Assembly (NCBI RefSeq): GCF_052044135.1 | Contig: NZ_JBQDYF010000007.1 | Span: 118,800 to 182,799, forward strand | Length of the DNA: 64,000 nucleotides | DNA from: Salinisphaera sp052044135 | GTDB taxonomy: Bacteria; Pseudomonadota; Gammaproteobacteria; Nevskiales; Salinisphaeraceae | Direction of reading: 5' to 3' | Shown here: one piece after another, positions 17,910 to 25,456 of the stretch | Layout: every line of letters starts with the position of its first letter | Position numbering within the stretch: the first letter of the stretch is position 1 | Translations under genes and position numbers: made by a program | The notes under the pieces: model-generated | What the model was told of the DNA's origin: nothing | Databases searched by the model: none | The model's input: the letters and a program-made list of their open reading frames with translations, nothing else

Positions 17910-18307
17910 TTGCGGTTATCCCGCGTCGCGGCGATATTTCCAGCGGCACCGGCATCGGTGCCCGCAGGCGCACAATGGCAGACTAGATCAACAATGTTGG
18001 CCAATTATTAGCGCCCATTGCCATAACACGCCACGCCACGCTGCCACCCGCTTAACGGCACGGTCACATGTGGCTCGGCCGGCGGCCAGCGCCATTCCCG
18101 TGTGATGCGGCCACGCGCGCCACGCCAACTCACCGCCGCTCACCGGATATTGGTCGTTTTCAGCGTCAGCCGCTATGGTAACGGCAATTGGTTAAATTTT
18201 CGCCTCCTCGTGAATAAAGTCTTGTTCGGATGCAAGCCCGTATACCGGCTGCAACCGATATCAGGCAGCGCGACCGATATATTTAGCCAGTAAGTCGGGG
18301 CCGGGAA
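17910..18307. other. Upstream region of the winged-helix regulator
   Basis: About 400 bases that become AT-richer toward the gene at 18308. No gene is recognised. It presumably holds the divergent promoters of 17406-17909 and 18308-19915, but no -35/-10 pair is clear enough to mark. Confidence 0.4.
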
Positions 18308-19915
18308 ATGAATCATCCAGACCTATGGCATTTCGAGCCAGCGCTCGATCGCGCGACCCACCGCTGGGATGGCGATGAAGTCCGGTTCACGCGCGCCGAA
18401 CGGGCGCTGCTCGGGGTATTTTTTTCCCGACCGGGTTCGGTGCTGGCTCGCGATACCCTGCTCGATGCAATCTCCGGCCTGGAGTGCGAGGCTACCGACC
18501 GTAGTGTCGATTTCATCGTCCACTGCCTGCGGAAAAAACTCGCCGACTCGGCGCGCGACCCACTGTATATCGCCACCCGGTACGGCGAAGGCTACGTATG
18601 GATCGGCCCGTCGGCGCCGGCCGAACGCCCTGCCGCCGGCGCATTCATCGTTGTCGGCCCGGTGCATGGGCTGAAGTTCGCCGAAAACCTGAACGACCGG
18701 GGCTGGGCCTTCGCGGTAGCACTCGCCCACCGCCTTGACCGACTGACCCCGGATGAGCGCGCCGTAGTCCTGGATGCGGACTGCCCGAGTGGCGAACAAT
18801 TCAGCGGCGACCCGCCACGTTTCGCTGTCGACCTGAGCTTCGTGAAAACCACCGCACGGGGGCTGGACTGCGTGTACCGCCTGCGGTCGTTCGGCACGCC
18901 GGTGCCGATCGCAGCCGATCGTCTGACGATCACGCCCGATTGGAGCGGTATCGAAGCCATCGAAGCCCGCGCGGCGCAACTGGCCATACGGATCACCGGC
19001 GCGATATGGGCCAGTCTGCAGGTCGGCGGGCCAGGGCCTGCCTGTTCGGCATTGGGGCCATTACCGGTCAGCCTGCATGCCGCCTCGCGGGTCATGGCGG
19101 TCGGCTGCGAAACCTGGGAAGACGCCGCCCGGCGACTGCGGCGACGGCTGCGCGAGAACCCGGCGGACCACGCCGCACGGATTGCGCTGGCGACGACGCT
19201 GCACAGCCGGTACGTCCTGGCCGGTGTCGACCTGTTGATGACGGCCGACGAACGCGACGAAAACGACGCCGAGATCCAGAGCCTGGTCAACCAGGCCCTG
19301 CCCCATTTAGCGGCCGACGCCAGCCACACCTTCACCGCGGCCAAGCTGCTTTACTTTGCGGATAAGAACAACCGCGAACAGGCACTGTCGATCGCCGCCC
19401 ATGCGCTCGAAACCACGGCCGCGCTCGCGGCCGGCTTCACGGTATGGGCGCAACTGCAGATGTGGGAGGGCGAACTCGACCGCGCGCTGCAGTTCTATGA
19501 TCAGGCCCTGGAACTGAGCGATCACGGCACCAGCTTTCATATCTATCTGCTGGTTCTCAAGAGCCAGGCCGCGATGGCGCTGGACCCGGGCGGTGCCGCA
19601 GTGGTCGACGAGCTGTACAGCGTGAAACCGGCCACCCGCGACGAGCTGGGGCTGTTCCTCGCACCCACCGCGCGCATCGACTTGAGTCCACAGATCGAGG
19701 CCACCATGGCGGCGATGGATCGAGACCGCGCCCGGGCTTCACTACGCTTCATGCACTATGTCACCGCGCGTCACTTCCGCGACCCGGCTCACCGCCGGCA
19801 TGTCATGCGCCGTCCGGTGGCACTCCTTGTCCCACGCTTTGGCAGCGACATCGTCCCTGCGGACATTCGCGACGACACATCGCTGGCTGGCCCGCCCGGC
19901 CCCGGAACACCTTGA
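18308..19915 (+). CDS. Winged-helix (OmpR/CadC-type) regulator with TPR-like C-terminus
   Basis: 535 residues. The first 100 form an OmpR/PhoB-type winged helix: FTRAERALLGVFFSRPGSVLARDTLLDAI, DRSVDFIVHCLRKKL and YGEGYVWIG at the wing. CadC/ToxR relatives continue with a membrane segment, but none is visible here, so this is a cytosolic variant. The C-terminal half (about 270-480) is helical with tetratricopeptide-like repeats (ALETTAALAAGFTVWAQ, ELDRALQFYDQALEL). The target is not inferable from neighbours. The middle region is unassigned. Confidence 0.8.
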   Translation: MNHPDLWHFEPALDRATHRWDGDEVRFTRAERALLGVFFSRPGSVLARDTLLDAISGLECEATDRSVDFIVHCLRKKLADSARDPLYIATRYGEGYVWIGPSAPAERPAAGAFIVVGPVHGLKFAENLNDRGWAFAVALAHRLDRLTPDERAVVLDADCPSGEQFSGDPPRFAVDLSFVKTTARGLDCVYRLRSFGTPVPIAADRLTITPDWSGIEAIEARAAQLAIRITGAIWASLQVGGPGPACSALGPLPVSLHAASRVMAVGCETWEDAARRLRRRLRENPADHAARIALATTLHSRYVLAGVDLLMTADERDENDAEIQSLVNQALPHLAADASHTFTAAKLLYFADKNNREQALSIAAHALETTAALAAGFTVWAQLQMWEGELDRALQFYDQALELSDHGTSFHIYLLVLKSQAAMALDPGGAAVVDELYSVKPATRDELGLFLAPTARIDLSPQIEATMAAMDRDRARASLRFMHYVTARHFRDPAHRRHVMRRPVALLVPRFGSDIVPADIRDDTSLAGPPGPGTP

Positions 19916-20280
19916 GCCCGTTGCAATCGTTTGTATTGACACGGCCGCCGGCAGCCGCGGCAACTCATGGCCCGGGCCGCCACGGTGCGTGGCACCATCC
20001 CGATGAGGACGTTAGCCGCGGCTGCTCACACCAAGCCGAAGCGCTGGAGTCCGACCTATCCCACGGTCCGCTGGATGGTTCGCAGTCGCAGGCAGCCAAT
20101 ATTCGCGACCACGGCCCGACCGAATGGGCGGAAAACCAGTCCGTCAACTCGATACCGACCTTCTCGCACCCCGGTCGCCCAATCGAAAAGCTTCCGGAAC
20201 GATATACCAATCCACCGCCATCACGCCGCAACCCTTGTTCCGAACCGGTCCCTGATTAGCTGCGACACGCAGCGGGCTGA
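19916..20280. other. Intergenic stretch without recognisable gene
   Basis: No coding or RNA signal found; it ends where the dispersed repeat begins. Confidence 0.4.
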
Positions 20281-20382
20281 TTATTAATCCGGCACCAAAA
20301 CCGCTGACTTCATCAGCTGTTTTCAACGCCTTCAAAAATAAAAGCCGGCACCTGTCCCTCCTTTATTTTCCAAGGCTTCGCG
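20281..20382 (-). repeat. Partial inverted copy of the 31.4-kb structured repeat
   Basis: About 102 bases match the reverse complement of 31491-31592 with roughly nine differences. Shared parts include the end TATTAA(T/C)CCGGCA, the CAAAAC(A/C)GCTGA hairpin, the CAACGCCTTCAAAAATAAAAGCCGG segment (over two lines of sequence) and the following AGGCTTCGCG. The other half of the element (CG-rich hairpins and opposite terminal repeat) is missing. It lies in the convergent gap between the winged-helix gene and the AraC-type gene. Confidence 0.85.
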
Positions 20383-20430
20383 ACGACCGTCGAAACGCGG
20401 CCGCGCATCGATGGCGATGCCGTCCTGAAT

Positions 20431-21327
20431 TCATTGGTTGTCGCGCGCGTACCGTGCGGGCGATATGCCGACATGGCGCGTAAAGGCGACGCTGAAGGTG
20501 CTGGCCGAGCTGTAGCCCACGCGCTCGGCAACCTGGGCGATGCGGCTATTGTTGCTGCCCAGCATCTGCCGGGCGAGCGCCATGCGCCACGCCAGCAGAT
20601 ACGCCATCGGAGCAAGCCCCACCGTCCGACGAAAGCGCTCGAAAAACGCCGAACGCGACAGCGCGGCCTGACTGGCCAGCTCGGCGACCGTCCAGGCGCG
20701 TCTGGGTTCGGCGTGCATGGCACGTATCGCGCCGGCCAGGCGAGCATCCGCGAGCCCGACCGCCAGACCCGGCGCAGCGGCCGTTTCGCCTGTGCCGCGC
20801 AGGGCTTCGATCAGCAGCACTTCGAGCAGCCGCGACAGCACCATGGCGCGCGCCGGCCGATCGGCGCGCGACTCCTCGCCCACGAGCTTGACCAGCATCG
20901 CGAGCCGCCGCTGCCCACGCACGTGCACGCGTTGCGGCAACAACGAAACCAGTAGTGCCGCATCCGGCGATTCAAAATCGCAATGGCCGAGCAGCAGGCG
21001 CAGATCGGGTGCCGCATCCGCCGCGCCAAGCCGGAATATCCCTTCGTCGAGCGCCACCGGCGAGTTCGTGCCATCGAGTAGCGGCGGCGGCTGGCTGGAC
21101 GCGACGATGTCGCGCGCCGATGGCGCCAGGAGGAAATCGCCGGCCATGAGATGAATCGGCGCCCCGCTGTCGGGCGAAGCCAGACATTCGCCTTCCAGCA
21201 CAACGCAATAGAACAGATCGCCCGGATCGCTGCGATGCACGCGCCACGGTCCGGCGCCTACGATCAACTTGGAAAACCGCATGCTGGGCTGCAGCAGCGA
21301 TACCACCTCGGCCAGGGGATCGATCAA
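20431..21327 (-). CDS. AraC-family transcriptional regulator with cupin domain
   Basis: 298 residues. The N-terminal cupin-type sensing domain (about 1-185; LFYCVVLEGECLA, HLMAGDFLLAP) belongs to the AraC_binding/cupin_6 kind. The C-terminal AraC double helix-turn-helix (about 200-298) has MHAEPRRAWTVAELASQAALSRSAFFERF and AERVGYSSASTFSVAFTRHVGISPARY. The start is TTG at 21327, the only start that gives the family-typical opening IDPLAEVVSLL. It is divergent from an SDR gene, its likely target. Regulators of this type often respond to small hydrophobic or aldehyde-like effectors; here that is not shown. Confidence 0.93.
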   Translation of the reverse strand: MIDPLAEVVSLLQPSMRFSKLIVGAGPWRVHRSDPGDLFYCVVLEGECLASPDSGAPIHLMAGDFLLAPSARDIVASSQPPPLLDGTNSPVALDEGIFRLGAADAAPDLRLLLGHCDFESPDAALLVSLLPQRVHVRGQRRLAMLVKLVGEESRADRPARAMVLSRLLEVLLIEALRGTGETAAAPGLAVGLADARLAGAIRAMHAEPRRAWTVAELASQAALSRSAFFERFRRTVGLAPMAYLLAWRMALARQMLGSNNSRIAQVAERVGYSSASTFSVAFTRHVGISPARYARDNQ

Positions 21328-21427
21328 GACCGGACGCTCGCGAATGAAATTCGGATTCTGGATTGTAGCGAGTGCGGACGGTCGCGCCTATCGTGAGCCA
21401 CTCAGCGTTTGACTTGCAGGAGTTCTC

Positions 21428-22183
21428 ATGAAGACGGTTCTGATCACCGGTTGCTCGTCCGGTTTCGGCCTCGAAACCGCGCGTTATTTTCTCGACCGCG
21501 ACTGGCACGTCATCGCCACCATGCGCACGCCGCGCGCCGAGGTGCTGCCGACATCCCCGCGCCTGCAGGTTCTCGCGCTCGACGTCACCGATCCAGCCAG
21601 CGTAGCCGCGGCCGTCGAGGCCGCCGGTGCGATCGACGTGCTGGTCAACAACGCCGGCGTGGGCGCGGCCGCGCCGTTCGAGTTGACCGAGCCGGCCCTG
21701 GCGCGGGCGTTGTTCGAAACCAACACCATCGGCGCCATGGCGATGTGCCAGGCCCTGCTGCCGCAGTTCCGCGCGCGGGGTGCCGGCACTATCGTCAACG
21801 TCACCTCGACCGTGACCCTCAAGGCGCTGCCGCTGCTGTCCCTGTATACGGCCAGCAAGGCGGCCGTGAATGCGTTCACGGCCTGCATGGCCATCGAACT
21901 GGCACCGTTCGGCATCGCGGTCCGAACCGTGCTCCCCGGCCGCTCGCCCGAGACGCGCTTCGGCGAGAACGCTCATCGCCAGGGGCTGGACAGCCCCGAC
22001 TACGCCGACCTGATCCAGCGAGCGGTCGCCGAAATAACCGACGCCAGCGGCCCGCTAACCCATGCCGCGGATGTAGCCGAGGCGGTATGGCGAGCGGCGA
22101 CCGACGCGGCCGCCCCGTCGCGTATACCCGCAGGCAGAGATGCCGTCGAATTGGCCCGGGAGACAGGTATCTCAGCCCCCTAA
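21428..22183 (+). CDS. Short-chain dehydrogenase/reductase
   Basis: 251-residue classical SDR. The Rossmann motif TGCSSGFG is at 7-14, NNAG at 74-77, and the catalytic Ser127, Tyr140 and Lys144 (YTASK) are all present. It probably reduces or oxidises a carbonyl/alcohol with NAD(P); the substrate is unknown. ATG start with AGGAG five bases upstream. Divergent from the AraC-type regulator, 100 bases apart, which suggests local control. Confidence 0.95.
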   Translation: MKTVLITGCSSGFGLETARYFLDRDWHVIATMRTPRAEVLPTSPRLQVLALDVTDPASVAAAVEAAGAIDVLVNNAGVGAAAPFELTEPALARALFETNTIGAMAMCQALLPQFRARGAGTIVNVTSTVTLKALPLLSLYTASKAAVNAFTACMAIELAPFGIAVRTVLPGRSPETRFGENAHRQGLDSPDYADLIQRAVAEITDASGPLTHAADVAEAVWRAATDAAAPSRIPAGRDAVELARETGISAP

Positions 22184-22545
22184 CGAAGACAGTTCGATTC
22201 AGGCACGGCCCGCGCAGTCGGCCGTGTTGCGCGGGCCTCGCCCGCCTCCCATGCGGCCGCATGACCGTCGCGGCATGCGGCCCTGGCGCACTATCGCGTT
22301 CGCAGGCCGCCCTCATCCATGGTCGGTCGTGCACATCGGTTGGTCGCGAGCGCGCATTACAGCGTTGCCCGCCACGGCATGAATGGGATTCTCGGCAACG
22401 CCGGCGCCCGGAATTCAGGATGTGCGGCACGGCCCCCGTCTTTTACCGCGCGCCCGCCCCCGGGGCCCGACATCGGGATATCCCCAAATACCGGAACCCC
22501 ACGCGGCGGCCGAACGGAGCGCGGCGCTGCCATCCCGAAATATCT
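22184..22545. other. Intergenic stretch upstream of the chemoreceptor promoter
   Basis: No gene recognised. Short overlapping frames lack ribosome-binding sites and motifs. Confidence 0.4.
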
Positions 22546-22572
22546 TAAAGATCGTAAAGCCGATGCCGATAA
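22546..22572 (+). promoter_or_regulatory. Sigma-28 (FliA) flagellar promoter
   Basis: TAAA (22546-22549), exactly 15 bases, then GCCGATAA (22565-22572). This is an exact match to the class-3 flagellar promoter consensus. The chemoreceptor gene begins 125 bases downstream with nothing in between. Confidence 0.9.
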
Positions 22573-22696
22573 TCGGCTGTGGGACGGTTTTATCCGGTCG
22601 ATCGTGCCTTGCCCGGTGCCTTGGCGCCGGGCAGTGTTCGGGAGGAGGGTCGGTGCAATCGGCCGGGGCAATTCAATTCATTACAGGTAACCTGCC

Positions 22697-24385
22697 GTGT
22701 TGGATATTAGAAAAAGCATAAAAGCCAAGCTCGGCTTGGGATTCGGCCTGACATTCGTGCTGGTCGCGGTACTTGGCGCGGTGTCGATTTGGTCGGTCCA
22801 GAGCTTGAGCACCAGTCTCGACAATATCTATGCGAAGAATTTCCAGGGCGTGAGTGCAATCACCGACGCCACTGACCTGCTCAAGGAACTGGATCAGGAC
22901 CACAAGGCGCAGCTGCGCTCCGTAGCCGCGGGCAGCATCGAACAATTGGCCCACCAGATGACCGCAATCCACGACCGGCTGGATAAGGCGTGGACAGCCT
23001 ACTATCCGGCGCTGGTCGCCTCGCCGGACCAGGCCCGGATCGCGAAGGCCGCCAATGCGACGTACCAGACCGCCGACGCGCAGATGAAGAAATTCGTGTC
23101 GTTGGCCAATAACAACAACGCCATCGGCGCGTCGGTGCTGTATTCGAGCAAGCTCGGCAAAACACTCGACAGCCTGCAGAAAAACCTGCATCAACTGCGC
23201 AGTAGTCAGATGGCCACGGCCTCGCAGGTCTACGGTCGCGCCCACCGGTCCGCGGTGCAGGCACGCTATTTCGGTATCGGCGTCACCGCGTTCGTACTGG
23301 TCGCGGTGCTGCTGACCGCGCTTCTGCTGGGCCGCATGATCCTGCGCCCGCTGGGCGCTGCCCGCGGTTTCGTCTCCGCGATCGCACAGGGCTATCTGGG
23401 CACGCGCATGCACAACCCGTACCGGGACGAGTTCGGCGCCATGATCGACGGTATCGAAGCCATGCGGGAACGCCTGCGCGATGTGGTCGAAGACGTGCAC
23501 ACCAGCGCCGATGCGGTGGCCATGGGCACGGGCGAGATCGCGGCCGGCAACGACGAACTGAGCAATCGCACGCAGGAACAGGCGGCCAGCCTCGAACAGA
23601 CCGCCGCTTCAATGGAACAGATGACCTCGACGGTCAAGCAGAACGCCGATAACGCCGCCCAGGCCGATCAGCTCGCCCGGGACGTGAGCCATCAGGCCGG
23701 GGACGGCCAGAAGGTTGCGGCGAACGCCGTGCAATCCATGCACGATATCGAAGAATCCAGCCGGAAGATCAGCGAAATTGTCGGCCTGATCGACGAAATC
23801 GCCTTCCAGACCAATCTGCTGGCGCTCAACGCCTCGGTCGAGGCCGCCCGGGCCGGCGAACAGGGCCGCGGCTTTGCCGTGGTCGCGTCCGAGGTCCGCA
23901 CACTTGCCAGTCGCAGCGCCCAGGCGGCCAAGGACATCAAAACCCTGGTTGAAGACAGCACGCAGAAAGTGGCTGGCGGTTCCGAACAGGTCGAACGCTC
24001 CGGCCAAGTGCTGGAAGACATCGTGGCCAGTATTCACAAGGTGAGTCATATCGTTGCCGAGATCGCGACCGCGAGCCAGGAGCAATCGAGCGGGATCGAA
24101 CAAGTCAACCTTGCCATCTCGCAGATGGACGGCGTCACCCAGCAAAACGCTTCGCTGGTCGAGGAATCGGCGGCGGCGAGTCGCTCGCTGGAAGAACAGG
24201 CACAAGCGCTCAAGACCCGGGTCGCCTTCTTCAAGCTGCACGCGGCCGAAGCGGATGACGCAGCGCGCGCGCCGGATGCGGCGGCCCCGGCGCAGACGCC
24301 GGTGCAGGGATCGGCGCCGCATGCCACAGCAGCCACGCGCGATAACTCCGTGCCGGCGCCGGCGGTTAAAAGCCTGCCGGTATAA
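22697..24385 (+). CDS. Methyl-accepting chemotaxis protein
   Basis: 562-residue transmembrane chemoreceptor. TM1 (about 11-34), a periplasmic four-helix-bundle-type ligand domain (35-190) rich in NNNN and Ala, TM2 (191-213), HAMP (214-267) and the long cytoplasmic signalling hairpin. The highly conserved tip reads EIAFQTNLLALNASVEAARAGE. It signals through CheA/CheW to the flagellar motor. Start is GTG with AGGT upstream. The C-terminus ends in an Ala/Pro-rich tail without a CheR-binding pentapeptide. A consensus sigma-28 promoter precedes it. The ligand is unknown. Confidence 0.96.
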   Translation: MLDIRKSIKAKLGLGFGLTFVLVAVLGAVSIWSVQSLSTSLDNIYAKNFQGVSAITDATDLLKELDQDHKAQLRSVAAGSIEQLAHQMTAIHDRLDKAWTAYYPALVASPDQARIAKAANATYQTADAQMKKFVSLANNNNAIGASVLYSSKLGKTLDSLQKNLHQLRSSQMATASQVYGRAHRSAVQARYFGIGVTAFVLVAVLLTALLLGRMILRPLGAARGFVSAIAQGYLGTRMHNPYRDEFGAMIDGIEAMRERLRDVVEDVHTSADAVAMGTGEIAAGNDELSNRTQEQAASLEQTAASMEQMTSTVKQNADNAAQADQLARDVSHQAGDGQKVAANAVQSMHDIEESSRKISEIVGLIDEIAFQTNLLALNASVEAARAGEQGRGFAVVASEVRTLASRSAQAAKDIKTLVEDSTQKVAGGSEQVERSGQVLEDIVASIHKVSHIVAEIATASQEQSSGIEQVNLAISQMDGVTQQNASLVEESAAASRSLEEQAQALKTRVAFFKLHAAEADDAARAPDAAAPAQTPVQGSAPHATAATRDNSVPAPAVKSLPV

Positions 24386-24394
24386 ACGGCAGGC
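24372..24394 (+). terminator. Hairpin at the end of the chemoreceptor gene
   Basis: GCCTGCCG pairs with CGGCAGGC around a 7-base loop that contains the TAA stop. There is no T run, so it may stabilise the mRNA end rather than act as a strong terminator. Confidence 0.4.
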
Positions 24395-24606
24395 CAGCCA
24401 TCGTAATACGGCGCGGACGGCGGGTTTATATCTTGGGGGCACCCCGCCGGCGCCTTGTGCGCATGATCAGTCGTGATGCGCCCGGCATCAGCCGTGGCTG
24501 CAGGCGGGCACCGCCTGTGCAGCCGATCTCCATGACGCCGCAGGGCAAGGTCGAAGAACAAAGCGCATGATTGATGCGATGCAGGCGCACAGCTGGCGCG
24601 CCCAGA

Positions 24607-25152
24607 TCACGAGCCCGCGGCTACGAGCTGGCCACTGATGTAGACGATCAGGCGATCGAAGCTCGCCTTTTCGGCCGCACTCAGAAAGCCCTGCCGACGA
24701 ATCAGGGACTGCGCGTTGTGCCAGACGCTATCGAGCTGCTGATTGAAACCGGCCGCCCGCGCCTTGCCGATGATGCCGCCGTGCCGGGCGGTCGAGATGG
24801 CGCTGCGCGTGGCGGCGATCCGGGCCTCGAGGGCTGCACGATCGGCTCGGTTGACGGCATAGCTCCCGTTGTCGACGTGCACCTCCAGCCCGGTGCCGCG
24901 CACCAGCCGCACGAGTGCGTCGATTGGCGTGTACCGGCCTTTCAGCGCCGACGTTTTCAGGTGGCCGTACCGGCCCAGATCGACCCGCACCGGACACCCG
25001 CTGGTGTGCGCGAACTGTTGCAATGCGCTATCCATCCGCTGCGCGGGAAAATCATAGCCGGCCGCATCGGGCTGGCACGCCGCCAGGGCCGGCATCGCCG
25101 CACTGGCCACCACAACGCTGACACCGATCAGAAAACGTCGCAAAAATGACAT
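24607..25152 (-). CDS. Secreted STN-domain protein
   Basis: 181 residues. The start at 25152 (GGTGGT ribosome-binding site) gives a signal peptide (FLRRFLIGVSVVVASAAMPALA). Then comes an STN domain (about 30-95): YDFPAQRMDSALQQFAHTSG and LKGRYTPIDALVRLVRGTGLEV, the short N-terminal domain of TonB-dependent transducers and secretins. Here it stands alone, without a barrel or secretin body; the remaining 85 residues are helical and unassigned. In FecA-type receptors STN passes a signal to an anti-sigma factor, but no sigma/anti-sigma gene is near. It is divergent from the MASE1-EAL gene. Confidence 0.8.
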   Translation of the reverse strand: MSFLRRFLIGVSVVVASAAMPALAACQPDAAGYDFPAQRMDSALQQFAHTSGCPVRVDLGRYGHLKTSALKGRYTPIDALVRLVRGTGLEVHVDNGSYAVNRADRAALEARIAATRSAISTARHGGIIGKARAAGFNQQLDSVWHNAQSLIRRQGFLSAAEKASFDRLIVYISGQLVAAGS

Positions 25153-25456
25153 ACAACCACCCGCGATTAAAAAGAAAATTGTAGCGCATGCCGATACCGG
25201 CACATGCGCCCGATACCGCCCTGCCCGCTTGTCCATTCCCGTTGCCGATGGGCAGCCTCAACAAGCGTCCGGCCGGGAGACCCGTTTTCATACACGCTGC
25301 GGGCCGGCCCCGTCTCAATTGACAGCCAGATAGGCCCGTTTCTTGAACATTGCTTGCGATACAATTCGCGCGGGCCGAGACGCGATCAACCGCCCAGGAA
25401 TCAAACACAGGGATGCTGGCCGCCGCTTTTGCGGTTCGCACCGATATCCGGCACGC

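Noticed and set aside
17589..18011. Plus-strand frame opposite the zinc-ribbon gene
   Set aside because: The minus-strand frame has the ordered CxxC pairs; the plus-strand product has no features.
25240..25300. CCGGGAGACCC-like string, reminiscent of the end of a cobalamin riboswitch
   Set aside because: The other conserved riboswitch boxes are missing and the downstream gene is unrelated to B12.
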